The notes beneath the pieces were generated by a model, which saw nothing but the letters and a program-made list of their open reading frames with translations, had not been told where the DNA came from and ran no database searches. Below, piece after piece: positions 40,516-51,277 of a stretch of 64,000 nt of DNA. Origin of the DNA: Alteromonas portus (GTDB taxonomy: Bacteria > Pseudomonadota > Gammaproteobacteria > Enterobacterales > Alteromonadaceae); assembly GCF_005117025.1 (NCBI RefSeq), contig NZ_SWCO01000002.1, positions 248,001 through 312,000 of the forward strand. Direction: 5' to 3'. Each line of letters begins with the position of its first letter. Within the stretch, counting starts at the first letter, position 1. A program made the position numbers and the translations under genes.

Positions 40516-43065
40516 ATGTCGACATTAGCGAAAGCGCTAAGCCTAATTAGCGCAATATTTATGCTAACAGCATGTGGTGGGGGCGGCTCTTCAGTCACTC
40601 GGGATAACACGGATAATGGAAGTGGAGACGACGGTACAACCACATCTACGTACTCAATCGCTTTGTCATTAGAAAATGAGAGTGGTGCGAGCGATAACAA
40701 CTTATCAGAAAACAATAGCTTGTACGCGGTTGCGACAGTGACCGATGAGGACGGGAACCCTCATTCAGATGCACTTCTAACCTTCACATTAAGCAACGAG
40801 GAACTTGCAGAGTTTGGCAATGATACGGGGACTGCCCGCACTAACTCAAGCGGTGTAGCCAGAATTCGTTTGAATGCAAGTTCAGCGTCGGGTGATGGTG
40901 AAATTACCGCTGCGCTTAGTAGTGGCGAAACAGGAACTACCACGTTTTCTGCTACAGCGGTCAGCGGCACAGATCCTACCACCATCAGCGTTGCACTTGC
41001 GTTGCAAAATGAAAGTGGTGAAGCCGATAATAGCCTCTCATCTAGTAATGCCTTGACTGCAGTGGCGACAGTCACTAATTCTTTGGGTGAACCTCAGGCC
41101 GACCTCCTGCTTACCTTTTCGTTAAGTAACGATGAACTTGCTACATTCTCTAACGACACCGCGACGGCACTAACTAATAGTGAAGGTGTTGCGACTATAG
41201 GTATGTCGGTGGGAAGCGCGTCTGGTGACGGTGAAGTGACAGCTACTTTAGCTACGGGTGAGGCAGATTCAACAACCTTCAGTTCTGAAGGTAGCACCAC
41301 GGTGAGTGAAGACCCGGCTTCTCTGGAGCTTTTCACTGACAGTATTCAGCTGGCTTCTAGCGGAAGCGATGAAGTCGAACTCATTGCATTAGTTAAAAAT
41401 GAGCAAAGTGTGTTGATGGAAGGGGTTGAGGTAAGCTTCTCGGCAGCGACAGGCGATGGCGTTGAGCTTCAGCTCACGCAACCCGTTACCCTTTCCGATG
41501 GTACCGCCCGTGCAATACTGACGTCGCAAAACGATAAATCAAACCGTACGATTACTATTACAGCCGGAGCGGGCAGTCTTACTGAGTTTGTTAATATTAC
41601 AATTGCCGGGACAGAAGTAACTATCAACGGCGCGTCTTCAGTCATTTTAAATGACACTGTTGAATATACCATCCGTCTTCAAGATTCGGATGGCGAGACT
41701 ATAAAAAATGAAGATGTTGCTTTAAGTGCTACAAACGGCACCCTTAGCAGCACCACGGTGAATACTGGGGCTAACGGACAAGCTACTGTCTCATATACAG
41801 CATCTGCCTCTGGAGAAAATACCATTACGGCATCAGCCCTAAATGCTGAAACAAGCTTTACCGTGCAGGTTCAGCAAGACGAATTTAATTTTGTTAACTT
41901 ACCAACAGAAGAAGTGCCGTTAGGGCAAACACAGACTATCACCGTGCAGTGGCGTCAAAATAACACGCCAGTGGTAGGTCAAGAGGTGACCTTTAGCGCA
42001 TCACGTGGCGTGATTGACGGTAACTCTACAATACAAACCGATTCAGAAGGACAAGCAAGTATTGATATTAGCGCCAATAATGCTGGCATTTCTTCAATAA
42101 CCGCGTCAGCGAGTGACGCAGACGGCAATGTGTTGGTATCAGCGCTTACTCAGATTGAATTTATTGCCACCACACCACATACGCTTATAGCCGATGCATC
42201 ACCTGACATCTTAGGCCCTGATGGACAAACAAGCACAATTAGTGCAGTGGTTCGCGACGTTGACGGTAATTTGGTGAAAAACAGCGTGGTTAATTTCACA
42301 GTATCAGATGTTTCAACGGGTTTTGTTTCACCATCTCAGGCAACTACGGATAGCAAAGGTATAGCTACAACGGTCTTTACTTCTGGCTCTGTCTCTACCT
42401 TAGAATCTGTTGTTATTACTGCATTCGTTGCAGAAGATACAGCTATCGAAGATCAGGTGACACTCACAGTAGGCGCTCGTGCGTTTGATATCTCCTTGGG
42501 AACTGGTAATGAGCTTGAAGAGCCCACCTCTACATCGTACTTAAAGCGTTTCGGTGTTTTTGTTTCCGACTCTGCAGGTCAGCCAGTTAGCGGTGTAAGC
42601 CTAACTGCGTCGGTCGGTCCTGCAAAATATGTTAACGAAGGTGAATATCGTACAGGGTTCTGGGTATATGATGACGATGAGTCTCAATGGATTGCGATAG
42701 TCAATCAGAACTGTCTTACAGAAGATGTTAACGATAATGGCATATTGGATACAACGCCAACTAATGAAGACACAAATAACGACGGCATGCTTACGCCTGG
42801 GTTGGTGGGAACGATAACGTTTGCTAACGGTGAAGCTGAGACAGATGAAAATGGTTATGCCGAGTTAGAATACCGTTATCCAAGTAGCTATGCGGTGTGG
42901 TACGACGCGGTTATTTCTGTGTTTGGCCAGTCCACAGGAAGCGAGGCTCAAGCTTCAATGAACTTTACATTGAGCATTTCTGCTGATGACGTCACGGATG
43001 AAGGGGCATCACCGCCAGCTAATCCATTTGGGGTAACTGACCAGTGTACGCTGGTTACACCGTAA
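40516..43065 (+). CDS. Ig-like (invasin/Big_1-type) surface lipoprotein
   Basis: This ~849-residue protein begins with a lipoprotein signal (FMLTACGGGGSS). It consists of five to six tandem Ig-like domains of Big_1/invasin type plus a C-terminal part with aspartate/asparagine-rich EDVNDNGILD and EDTNNDGML motifs that may bind calcium. The first two domains (~45-145 and ~150-260) are close duplicates sharing NESG, SDNxLS, FxLSNxELAxFxNDT and SASGDGE. It is probably displayed on the outer membrane; the role (adhesion or structural) is inferred. ATG 40516 is preferred to upstream TTG 40486 because of AGGAA and the lipobox distance. Confidence 0.85.
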   Translation: MSTLAKALSLISAIFMLTACGGGGSSVTRDNTDNGSGDDGTTTSTYSIALSLENESGASDNNLSENNSLYAVATVTDEDGNPHSDALLTFTLSNEELAEFGNDTGTARTNSSGVARIRLNASSASGDGEITAALSSGETGTTTFSATAVSGTDPTTISVALALQNESGEADNSLSSSNALTAVATVTNSLGEPQADLLLTFSLSNDELATFSNDTATALTNSEGVATIGMSVGSASGDGEVTATLATGEADSTTFSSEGSTTVSEDPASLELFTDSIQLASSGSDEVELIALVKNEQSVLMEGVEVSFSAATGDGVELQLTQPVTLSDGTARAILTSQNDKSNRTITITAGAGSLTEFVNITIAGTEVTINGASSVILNDTVEYTIRLQDSDGETIKNEDVALSATNGTLSSTTVNTGANGQATVSYTASASGENTITASALNAETSFTVQVQQDEFNFVNLPTEEVPLGQTQTITVQWRQNNTPVVGQEVTFSASRGVIDGNSTIQTDSEGQASIDISANNAGISSITASASDADGNVLVSALTQIEFIATTPHTLIADASPDILGPDGQTSTISAVVRDVDGNLVKNSVVNFTVSDVSTGFVSPSQATTDSKGIATTVFTSGSVSTLESVVITAFVAEDTAIEDQVTLTVGARAFDISLGTGNELEEPTSTSYLKRFGVFVSDSAGQPVSGVSLTASVGPAKYVNEGEYRTGFWVYDDDESQWIAIVNQNCLTEDVNDNGILDTTPTNEDTNNDGMLTPGLVGTITFANGEAETDENGYAELEYRYPSSYAVWYDAVISVFGQSTGSEAQASMNFTLSISADDVTDEGASPPANPFGVTDQCTLVTP

Positions 43066-43090
43066 AGCGTTTGAAATTAACACGTAAAAT

Positions 43091-43119
43091 AAGCCGGCTT
43101 ATAGCCGGCTTTCTTTTTT
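43091..43119 (+). terminator. Rho-independent terminator after the Ig-like gene
   Basis: AAGCCGGCT / AGCCGGCTT stem with a 3-base loop followed by TCTTTTTT. Confidence 0.92.
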
Positions 43120-43141
43120 GCTTATTTCAATCAGACTTAAC

Positions 43142-44482
43142 TTATCCCTGTTGGAACGGGTAAACCGAACCAATTTTAAGAATTTGTGTAAGCTCATCAA
43201 GCGCAGTACGAGATTCAATGAGCAGCTGCGGATCGCGCAAGTCATCTTCACTTAATTCATCGCGATAGTGCTTGTCGACCCAAGCATTTAAGCGTGCGAA
43301 TTGTGCATCGTTGATTAGCGTATTTTGGTTAACCGCAGCGAGTTCTTGGTCGTTCATTGCAACGCGCAAACGCAAACATGCCGGACCACCGCCATTACGC
43401 ATACTTTGTTTAACGTCAAAGTAATTAACCGATTTTATGGGCGTACCCAGAGTTACTAGCTTGTCTAAATAACGCTTAACGGCTTCATTTTCCTGACATT
43501 CAGTTGGCGCAATAATTGTCATGTCGCCACTTGGAAGGGTAATAATTTGTGTATTGAACAAATAGGTTTTTACTGCGTCTTGTACAGAGACTTCAGCAGT
43601 CGGTACTTCGATAAAGTGTAGCGGTTCGCTGCCAAATTTGGCTTGAAGTTCTTTGAAGCCAGCGTCTTTTTGATAAAACGCTTGCTCGTGGAAGAACAAC
43701 ACATTCTGGTTACCAACAGCGATCACATCGTTGTGGAATACGCCTTGGTCAATAACGTCTGGGTTTTGCTGCATGTAAACCACGCCTTCGTCGTCAAGAC
43801 CGTGCAAACGGGCCACCGCTTGGCATGCTTCTAACGTTTGGCGAGCCGGATATTTTTTCGGTGCTGGTTTGCTGGTATCAAATGCATGACGGCCGTAAAC
43901 GAATAACTCAACGCCAGCTTGGCCATAGTTGCTGCAAAGTCGCGTGTGGTTGGCTGCGCCTTCGTCACCAAAATGCTCGTTATCTGGCAGGTGTTGGTGG
44001 TGAGCAAAGTGCTTTTCATTGGCAAACGTGCCGCGCAGGATGTTGCCCGTCACTTGAGGCTCTAATGAACGGTGAAACTTATTCGTTAAGTTTGCAGGGG
44101 TAAAGTGCACGCGACCATCGGCAGTATCGGCACTAGGAGACACAGTGGCAGCATTTGCGGTCCACATACTACTGGCGGAGCAGCAGGCAAGGAAAATCGC
44201 GCGAGATTGCTTTGCAGCGCTTTCTAGCACACGAGCATCGGAGCCCGTAAAGCCTAATCTTCTGAGTGCAGCGATATCAGGGCGTTCTTGAGGAGCCAAT
44301 ACACCTTGCATCATGCCCATATCGGCCAATGCTTTCGCTTTTGCTAAACCTTGCTTTGCCGCCTGTTTAGGGCTGCTTTTCGCATTCGCATTGTTCAGGG
44401 AAGCGACATTACCAAAAGACAAACCTGCATAGTTATGGGTAGGCCCGACAAGACCATCAAAGTTAACTTCAAACTGCTTCAT
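43142..44482 (-). CDS. astB: N-succinylarginine dihydrolase
   Basis: AstB, second enzyme of the arginine succinyltransferase pathway, releases NH3 and CO2 from N2-succinylarginine. 446 residues, like E. coli AstB. Markers: [22 protein letters not shown] at the N-terminus, [15 protein letters not shown] with the catalytic His, and [12 protein letters not shown] with the nucleophilic Cys. ATG 44482 is preferred (GAGGGA upstream); an in-frame upstream start at 44521 would add 13 atypical residues. No other ast gene is adjacent. The ~394-bp gap to topA shows no element I can name. Confidence 0.95.
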   Translation of the reverse strand: MKQFEVNFDGLVGPTHNYAGLSFGNVASLNNANAKSSPKQAAKQGLAKAKALADMGMMQGVLAPQERPDIAALRRLGFTGSDARVLESAAKQSRAIFLACCSASSMWTANAATVSPSADTADGRVHFTPANLTNKFHRSLEPQVTGNILRGTFANEKHFAHHQHLPDNEHFGDEGAANHTRLCSNYGQAGVELFVYGRHAFDTSKPAPKKYPARQTLEACQAVARLHGLDDEGVVYMQQNPDVIDQGVFHNDVIAVGNQNVLFFHEQAFYQKDAGFKELQAKFGSEPLHFIEVPTAEVSVQDAVKTYLFNTQIITLPSGDMTIIAPTECQENEAVKRYLDKLVTLGTPIKSVNYFDVKQSMRNGGGPACLRLRVAMNDQELAAVNQNTLINDAQFARLNAWVDKHYRDELSEDDLRDPQLLIESRTALDELTQILKIGSVYPFQQG

Positions 44483-44876
44483 ACTTTCCCTCATTCTTGG
44501 AGTTTGGGCGCTTGACCCCATATGTTACTTTTTTACACTCACTGCAGTTAAACAAATAGCAGCGGGAGCGTTTTCGTTATTTTACAGGGCAAACGAGGCG
44601 CTTCTTTAAACCTGAACACGTTATCAGGCTAGGTTGGAATGGCTGGCATTATACGACTTTTAAAGCCAAAGCCAATCGCACTGGTTATTTATTGTACAGA
44701 TTTTGCGTGTGTTTAAAGCAATGAAAAGAATAAGTATGAAGAAGATCTTGTTTTCCATTCACTTTGTAGATATATGTTAAAAAAGAGCGGGTATCCTATA
44801 TATAGTGCAAGGTTGCTCCAATTTTCAGAATTTGACGTAAATAGTCATTAAAAATCAATAGGTTTAGTTCAATTAT

Positions 44877-47531
44877 ATGGCAAAATCACTGGTCATAGTC
44901 GAGTCACCAGCCAAAGCGAAAACGATAAATAAATATCTCGGTAAAAATTTTATCGTAAAAAGTTCGGTTGGCCACGTGCGAGATCTTCCGACGAAGGCAT
45001 TAGGCAAAGTAGAGCCTAAAAAACCGGCTAAAGAACTCAAAACTTTAAGCGAAGAAGAGCGTCAAGAATATCTTCGCCGTCACGAATATTTGAAGCTTGT
45101 AGACAGAATGGGTGTGGATCCAGAGAAAGACTGGAAAGCCCACTATCAAGTGCTACAGGGTAAAGAGAAAGTCGTTAACGAACTTAAAAAGCTTGCTAAA
45201 GATGCTGACACTATCTATCTCGCGACCGATTTGGACCGCGAGGGGGAAGCTATTGCATGGCATTTACAAGAGCTGCTAGGTAAAAAAGACAAAACTTACC
45301 AGCGAGTGGTGTTTAACGAAATTACTAAAAACGCGATTCAAGATGCGTTCTCAGATCCGGGTGAGTTAAATATCTCCCGTGTTAATGCGCAGCAGGCTCG
45401 CCGATTCCTAGACCGTGTCGTAGGCTTCATGGTATCGCCACTTCTGTGGAAAAAAATTGCGCGAGGTCTTTCAGCAGGGCGAGTTCAATCGGTAGCAGTT
45501 AGGCTTGTTGTAGAGCGTGAGCGAGAAATTAAAGCGTTTGTACCTGAAGAGTTTTGGGACGTACACGCAGATTTAACCAGCCAGCAAAAAGCGGCACTAC
45601 GCATGCTGGTAGCAAAGCACCAGGGCAATGCGTTCAAGCCTAAAAACAAGGCCGAGACAGATAAAGCGCTTGCTGACTTAGAAGGGGCTAACTACAAGGT
45701 AGAAAGCCGCGAGTCAAAGCCTACGCAAAGTCGTCCTTCTGCACCGTTTATTACTTCAACGCTACAACAAGCGGCAAGTACTCGATTGGGCTTTGGTGTT
45801 AAGAAAACCATGATGATGGCACAGCGCCTTTATGAGGCGGGCTACATCACCTATATGCGTACGGATTCAACCAATCTAAGCCAAGAGGCGTTGGACAGTG
45901 CTCGTGCGTATATTTCAGATAATTTTGGTGACAAGTACCTGCCTGACTCGCCAAATCGCTACGGCAGTAAAGAAGGTGCGCAAGAGGCGCACGAAGCGAT
46001 CCGCCCTTCAAACGTAAGCATTAGTGCTGCGAGCTTAGGCGATATGGAACGCGATGCACAGCGTCTTTATGAGCTAATTTGGCGCCAGTTTGTGGCCTGT
46101 CAAATGACACCAGCTAAGTATGATGCAACCACCATCAAAGTGGCTGCGGGTGATTACGAGTTGACGGCAAAAGGCCGTGTGCTTAAGTTCGATGGTTGGA
46201 CTCGCGTTCAGCCTCAGCTTCGCAAAAAAGGCGAAGAAGAGCTTATGCTGCCCGATGTTCAAAAGGGCGATGTGCTTGACTTAAAAGCGCTCGATCCTAA
46301 ACAGCACTTTACTAAGCCTGTAGCGCGATTCAATGAAGCATCTTTGGTAAAAGAGCTTGAAAAACGCGGTATTGGTCGTCCATCGACTTACGCCAGTATT
46401 ATTTCGACGATTCAAGATCGCGGTTATGTGCGCTTAGAGAATAAGCGTTTTTATGCCGAGAAAATGGGCGAAATCGTAAACGATCGTCTGATGGAAAACT
46501 TCGATGATTTAATGAGCTATGACTTTACTGCCAACATGGAGCAACATCTTGATGATATTGCTGAAGGTAAGAAAGACTGGAAGGACGTGCTCAACGATTT
46601 TTACAGCGGCTTCTACGGAAAACTGTTAAACGCTGAGAAAGACCCTGAAGAGGGCGGTATGCGATTGAATCAGGCAGTACCTGCAGGTGTTGAGTGCGAT
46701 AAATGCGGCCGTGAAATGAACGTGAGAACCGCGTCTACTGGCGTGTTCTTGGGCTGTTCAGGCTACAATTTACCGCCGAAAGAGCGCTGCACGAACACCA
46801 TGAATTTAACGCCTGGTGATGAAGTCGTGAAAGTGGACGATGAAGAAGAGCTCGAAACAGAAGCGCTTCGTTCGAAAAAGCGTTGTCCTAAGTGCGGCAC
46901 GGCGATGGACAGTTACCTGGTTGACGAAACCCGTAAACTTCATGTGTGTGGTAACACGCCAACATGTGATGGCACCTTAGTTGAAACAGGCACATTCAAG
47001 ATAAAAGGCTATGACGGCCCCATTATTGAGTGTGATAAATGTGGCAGCGATATGGAGCTTAAAAACGGTCGATTTGGTAAATACTTCGGCTGCACCAACG
47101 AAGAGTGTAAGAATACTCGTAAGCTACTTAGAAACGGCGAAGCTGCGCCGCCAAAAGAAGATCCGGTAGATTTACCAGAGCTTCCGTGTGAAAAGTCTGA
47201 CGCGCACTTTATGCTACGTGATGGCGCTTCAGGAATTTTCTTAGCGGCGCATAACTTTCCGAAGTCGCGTGAAACTCGTGCGCCGAAGGTGGAAGAGCTT
47301 GCTCGCTTTAGAGACAGAATTTCGCCGAAATTCTATTATCTTGCCGATGCGCCACAAACGGACCCTGATGGTAACCCTGCAATAGTTCGATACAGCAGGA
47401 AGACCAAACAGCAATACGTGATGTCTGAAAATGACAACGGTAAAGCAACAGGATGGTCTGCGTGGTACGACAATGGCAAATGGCAGGAGCAAGCCGCTAA
47501 AAAGCCAGCGACTAAAGCGAAGAAGAAGTAA
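44877..47531 (+). CDS. topA: DNA topoisomerase I
   Basis: This 884-residue type IA topoisomerase relaxes negative supercoils. TOPRIM ([27 protein letters not shown]), the active-site Tyr326 in [13 protein letters not shown], and C-terminal zinc ribbons ([10 protein letters not shown]..., [11 protein letters not shown]..., [10 protein letters not shown]...) followed by Toprim_C-like repeats are present. Normal length for gammaproteobacteria. Monocistronic, with its own terminator. Confidence 0.98.
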   Translation: MAKSLVIVESPAKAKTINKYLGKNFIVKSSVGHVRDLPTKALGKVEPKKPAKELKTLSEEERQEYLRRHEYLKLVDRMGVDPEKDWKAHYQVLQGKEKVVNELKKLAKDADTIYLATDLDREGEAIAWHLQELLGKKDKTYQRVVFNEITKNAIQDAFSDPGELNISRVNAQQARRFLDRVVGFMVSPLLWKKIARGLSAGRVQSVAVRLVVEREREIKAFVPEEFWDVHADLTSQQKAALRMLVAKHQGNAFKPKNKAETDKALADLEGANYKVESRESKPTQSRPSAPFITSTLQQAASTRLGFGVKKTMMMAQRLYEAGYITYMRTDSTNLSQEALDSARAYISDNFGDKYLPDSPNRYGSKEGAQEAHEAIRPSNVSISAASLGDMERDAQRLYELIWRQFVACQMTPAKYDATTIKVAAGDYELTAKGRVLKFDGWTRVQPQLRKKGEEELMLPDVQKGDVLDLKALDPKQHFTKPVARFNEASLVKELEKRGIGRPSTYASIISTIQDRGYVRLENKRFYAEKMGEIVNDRLMENFDDLMSYDFTANMEQHLDDIAEGKKDWKDVLNDFYSGFYGKLLNAEKDPEEGGMRLNQAVPAGVECDKCGREMNVRTASTGVFLGCSGYNLPPKERCTNTMNLTPGDEVVKVDDEEELETEALRSKKRCPKCGTAMDSYLVDETRKLHVCGNTPTCDGTLVETGTFKIKGYDGPIIECDKCGSDMELKNGRFGKYFGCTNEECKNTRKLLRNGEAAPPKEDPVDLPELPCEKSDAHFMLRDGASGIFLAAHNFPKSRETRAPKVEELARFRDRISPKFYYLADAPQTDPDGNPAIVRYSRKTKQQYVMSENDNGKATGWSAWYDNGKWQEQAAKKPATKAKKK

Positions 47532-47580
47532 CGCCTTTACTTCGGAAAAAAGGTAACATAGACCTTTAATTGAAATTCAC

Positions 47581-47602
47581 AAGCCCGACATTGTTCGGGC
47601 TT
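47581..47602 (+). terminator. Terminator after topA
   Basis: AAGCCCGA / TCGGGCTT stem with a 6-base loop, followed by GTTACG. The U-tract is short. Confidence 0.75.
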
Positions 47603-47671
47603 GTTACGTAGTTAAAAGACGGTAAACGTCTGCAAAGCGTATCAATAGAATCAGAGTAACAGAGAGTAATT

Positions 47672-48223
47672 ATGGCCTCCTTACAAGACCAACTACTGAA
47701 AGCCGGTTTGGCCGATAAAGCGACTGCAAAGCAAGCGCGTGCAGATAAACGCAAAAAACAAAAGCAAAAGAATAAGCAAAAACAACCTATCGTCGATGAA
47801 GCGACGATTGCTGCTCAACAAGCGGCTGAAGAGAAAAAAGCGCGCTCACGTGAGCTAAATCAGCTTCAACAGCAAGAGCGAGAGAAGCGCTCTATTGTGG
47901 CGCAGGTCAGACAGCTTATTACGGTAAACAAACAACCGCGCAATGGCGAAACCTTACTTAATTTCACTCACGACAACGTCGTAAAACGTATGTACGTAAG
48001 TGAAGAAATGCACAAGCAGGTGACGAAAGGTCGTTTGGCTGTTGTATTGTTAGATGACGCTTATGAACTAGTACCAGCCCCCGTTGCTGACAAAATTGCG
48101 CAGCGCGACGAGGCTTCAGTTATTTACCGTGCTGATTTAGATAAGAGCGGAGCCGATGGTAAAGACGAAGAAGAAGACGATTGGTATGCCGACTACGAAA
48201 TCCCGGACGATTTGACCTGGTAG
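47672..48223 (+). CDS. DUF2058 (YaiL-like) protein
   Basis: 183 residues. SLQDQLLKAGLADKATAKQ at the N-terminus, then a long Lys/Gln-rich helical stretch (~20-80), a compact domain (NFTHDNVVKRMYVSEEMHKQVTKG) and an acidic C-terminus (EEEDDWYADYEIPDDLTW). This is the DUF2058/YaiL family, suggested as nucleic-acid associated; function is not established. A likely terminator hairpin CTCACCGCC / GGTGGTGAG lies at 48234-48272. Confidence 0.88.
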   Translation: MASLQDQLLKAGLADKATAKQARADKRKKQKQKNKQKQPIVDEATIAAQQAAEEKKARSRELNQLQQQEREKRSIVAQVRQLITVNKQPRNGETLLNFTHDNVVKRMYVSEEMHKQVTKGRLAVVLLDDAYELVPAPVADKIAQRDEASVIYRADLDKSGADGKDEEEDDWYADYEIPDDLTW

Positions 48224-48583
48224 TCTTCCAAAGCTCACCGCCTTTTTTCCTTTAGGTAAATTGGGTGGTGAGTAAGTTTTCCTTGTTTTTATCTGATCTA
48301 TTCTGCGTTTACATACTTTTCCCAATAGCCAGATCTTAGTTAAACGTACTTAAAGCGAATAAGATTGTAACCCTCTTTATTGCTGGGGTTATAAATCAAA
48401 TAACTGTTTTACTGTAAATTTTCTTGATTTTTTCTTTCGGACGTTCTTATCTGAGCCGTTACACACTAATTCTCAAAAAAACATTGCACCTCAACTTTCT
48501 AGTCTATAGTTATTAAAGCGCATAAGTATCGCTAGCGATAATTATTAGCATAGCGTGCTGTTTCTCAACTCTGGAGGGAAGCC
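48224..48583. other. 360-bp gap before the metalloprotease gene
   Basis: Beyond the hairpin at 48234-48272, a short inverted repeat TAACCC / GGGTTA (48368-48391) is seen. No open frame or known regulatory motif stands out; the sequence is AT-rich near the 3' end as expected for a promoter. Confidence 0.5.
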
Positions 48584-49411
48584 ATGAAAGGTTTACCGAA
48601 GCTGGTGTTAAGTGTCGTAGTATCATTGTGCATGTCACTGCCTTCACATGCAGGGCTATTCAATATCTCTATCAATAATCTTGGTGGGCTGACGCCTTCA
48701 CAATCCAGTGCATTTGATGATGCCATAGCGTATTGGGAAACTTACTTAACAGGCGTTCAGAGCGTGTTCGATCACAGTATTGTTATAGACGCGAGTGGGA
48801 CTTCGATTGATGGTGTGGGCGGAATATTGGGCAGCGCAGGACCAACAAGTATCACTCAGCTTGCCGACAGTCCTTTTGTTTATGCGAACAAAGGCCGCAT
48901 GCGATTCGATACAGCAGATCTTAGTAATATGGAAAATAGCGGTACGCTTTTTGACGTCATTGTGCATGAGATGGCCCATGTTATCGGGTTTGGAACCTTA
49001 TGGACGACGGACTTTTTCATTGCGGGTAGTCAATCGAACTACGTCACGAATTCGGGACGATACACAGGGGAGTACGCATTAGAAATATACCGCAAAGAGT
49101 TTGTAGAAGATGCTGAGTTTATTCCAGTTGAACTCGGCGGTGGAGCAGGTACTGCAAACAGTCATTGGGATGAGCCTTGGCCTGGTGGTTCTTCTGACTT
49201 AATGACCGGCTATTTGGGACCATATCCAATTACATTAAGTGATACTACGGTTGCTTCTTTTGCTGATATTGGCTATTTGACCAACGTAACGCATTCGGTG
49301 AGTGAAGCTACAACAGTATGGCTGTTCTTACTTTCCATAGGGCTTGTTGTTATTCGACATCGTCAAGACCCAGATATACGTCTTTTAAAACTGTCTTCGA
49401 TGAACGTTTAG
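48584..49411 (+). CDS. Secreted metalloprotease-like protein with PEP-CTERM-like tail
   Basis: The 275-residue protein has a signal peptide (to ~SHA-GLF), then a compact domain with HEMAHVIGFG, the HExxHxxGxG zinc motif, about residues 130-139. The C-terminus has a sorting-signal layout: SEATT, a hydrophobic helix (VWLFLLSIGLVVI) and basic RHR, similar to PEP-CTERM but with SEA in place of PEP and an unusual 13-residue extension. A GGAGG ribosome-binding site precedes the ATG. It is probably exported and anchored or processed at the envelope. Confidence 0.82.
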   Translation: MKGLPKLVLSVVVSLCMSLPSHAGLFNISINNLGGLTPSQSSAFDDAIAYWETYLTGVQSVFDHSIVIDASGTSIDGVGGILGSAGPTSITQLADSPFVYANKGRMRFDTADLSNMENSGTLFDVIVHEMAHVIGFGTLWTTDFFIAGSQSNYVTNSGRYTGEYALEIYRKEFVEDAEFIPVELGGGAGTANSHWDEPWPGGSSDLMTGYLGPYPITLSDTTVASFADIGYLTNVTHSVSEATTVWLFLLSIGLVVIRHRQDPDIRLLKLSSMNV

Positions 49412-49823
49412 CCGCGTGGGCGCGTTAGTGAATATGAAGCCTTGGGGCTAAGTCTCTGCTTAGCACAACAAGCATTAGTAATGGTTTTTTATCAGTAGGG
49501 CCATATTTTTCCTTCCGTATTTTTCTTCTAACTTCAAATCATGGGTTTAGCGTACTTACAAGTTCTGTACTCCATTGGTAGAATCATTAATGAACCTATC
49601 TATCACAATGAAGGTATTGATTTTTGGATATTTTCCAACATCGGTTTATGATTGGGCTTGAGGATACGCAGCACTTCACCAAAGCAGTCAAAATATGCAA
49701 TGTGGCACAATTTCACTTTCTTCAGACTTCAATGGGTAACGGCGGGCCCCGCACTTCCACTGCAAAGCCGTATTTTGAGTTGTAAAAAATAGATGAGGAT
49801 TTTCGTCAAAAAGGGCGCATGCA
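49412..49823. other. 412-bp gap before mobA
   Basis: I see no gene, strong hairpin or recognisable riboswitch. A molybdenum-cofactor riboswitch was looked for because mobA follows, but its conserved pattern was not seen. Confidence 0.5.
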
Positions 49824-50462
49824 ATGAATAAAGTAAACACCAAGCTTATCGGATTAGTGCTTGCGGGTGGCCAATCGCGCAGAATGGGGCAAGATAAGGC
49901 GCTTATGCGTTACAAGGGCCGCACTCTCATCGATACGGCTTGTTTACTTTTACAGGCAGCAGGTTGCGAAGAGGTGTTAATTAGCCGCAACGAACCAGGC
50001 TTTTTAAATGATATTATTGAAGATGCCGGTCCGCTTAGCGGAGTACATGCTGTTTTAGACGCACTATCTAAATCTGATATTCACAATGGCAACCGCTGTG
50101 AACTGCTTGTTCTTCCCGTAGATATGCCACAGATGACGCCAGAGCTTTTGGCAATGTTAGTTTCACTGGGGAGGAAATCAGAAGGCGCATGTTATGTAGA
50201 GCATCGGTTCTTGCCTTTTTATTTGCCTGTTAAGCAGGATACCAAAGCCCTTTTAGCCCGCTATTTAGTTGAGCAAAGTAAAAGACGAGTGGTAGGGTTT
50301 TTAGAAATTCTCAATGCGGTTTCTCTTAAAGAAGCTGACCTCAAAAAAGCATTAGGAAAAGATGAGGGCGATAACAAAAAGCGTCTTGCAAATACGTCCA
50401 ATGAAGATGACCAAGAATGGTTGAACGTAAATTCTCCCGGTGATTGGCCTAATGAAAAGTAA
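49824..50462 (+). CDS. mobA: Molybdenum cofactor guanylyltransferase
   Basis: MobA attaches GMP to molybdopterin, giving the bis-MGD cofactor used by DMSO-reductase-family enzymes. 212 residues. The N-terminal GTP-binding signature LVLAGGQSRRMGQDKAL and DMPQMTPELL are clear. Its end overlaps fdhD, and a bis-MGD enzyme gene faces the pair, so the three genes form a functional unit. Confidence 0.95.
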   Translation: MNKVNTKLIGLVLAGGQSRRMGQDKALMRYKGRTLIDTACLLLQAAGCEEVLISRNEPGFLNDIIEDAGPLSGVHAVLDALSKSDIHNGNRCELLVLPVDMPQMTPELLAMLVSLGRKSEGACYVEHRFLPFYLPVKQDTKALLARYLVEQSKRRVVGFLEILNAVSLKEADLKKALGKDEGDNKKRLANTSNEDDQEWLNVNSPGDWPNEK

Positions 50463-51234
50463 CATTGAACAACATGCATTGGTTTTAGATGCTGCCCCTT
50501 ATACTCAAAAGTTTGCCCTTGCCGAAGAAGTCGCTTTAAGCATTAGTTATAACGGTATTAATTACGCCGTAATGCTGATAACCCCTAACGACATTGAAGA
50601 TTTCATTGTTGGCTTCAGTTTGAGTAATGACATTATCGAACATCCCCGCCAGCTTTACGGTATTGAATTGACGCATCACAAAGAGCACATCAATGCTGAA
50701 GTTGAAATTGCCAATCAGGCGTTTTGGAAGTTAAAGGAAAATAAACGGCAAGTGGCGGGGGCGTCAGGCTGTGGACTATGTGGCGTTGAGGCGTTAGACA
50801 ACGCCTTGCCTCAATTAACACCTATTGATGCATCACCTTTACCAGATGTAAGCTGGTTTAAAGGTTTGCGTGGCCTTATAACCAATGCTCAAGCAATAGC
50901 GCAACAGAGTGGTGCAGTACATGGTGCGCTTTATATTGATGCCAAGCGCAATGTTTTGGCCTGCAGGGAAGACATAGGAAGACATAATGCTTTTGATAAA
51001 TTAATTGGCGCTATTACCACCAACAAGCTCTTTCAAGTTGAAGGTATTGTTGTGCTTACAAGTCGCTGTAGTGTAGAGCTGGTTCAAAAAGCGATAAGAG
51101 CTAAACTTCCCATACTGGTAACGCTCTCAGCCCCCACAGCGTTATCAGTAAAATGGGCAAGTCAGTATGGTGTATCCTTGATCCATGTACCTAAGTTCGA
51201 CCCCCCGAGAGCTTATGTTCCACACGCTGGTTAA
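50452..51234 (+). CDS. fdhD: Formate dehydrogenase sulfurtransferase FdhD
   Basis: FdhD passes sulfur to the molybdenum cofactor of formate-dehydrogenase-type enzymes. ~260 residues. The catalytic CxxC is at Cys107/Cys110 in GASGCGLCG; DIGRHNAFDKLIG and TSRCSVELVQKA are family motifs. ATG 50452 overlaps the last 11 bases of mobA, implying coupling; GTG 50440 would add four residues. A hairpin (GCCCCT / AGGGGC, 51238-51263) separates it from the convergent molybdoenzyme gene. Confidence 0.95.
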   Translation: MKSNIEQHALVLDAAPYTQKFALAEEVALSISYNGINYAVMLITPNDIEDFIVGFSLSNDIIEHPRQLYGIELTHHKEHINAEVEIANQAFWKLKENKRQVAGASGCGLCGVEALDNALPQLTPIDASPLPDVSWFKGLRGLITNAQAIAQQSGAVHGALYIDAKRNVLACREDIGRHNAFDKLIGAITTNKLFQVEGIVVLTSRCSVELVQKAIRAKLPILVTLSAPTALSVKWASQYGVSLIHVPKFDPPRAYVPHAG

Positions 51235-51277
51235 TGTGCCCCTGGCCTATATGTGCGAGGGGCCGATATATACAGGT

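Noticed and set aside
49412-49823. Possible molybdenum-cofactor riboswitch before mobA
   Set aside because: The conserved core pattern of that riboswitch was not found by reading; the gap shows no strong structure.
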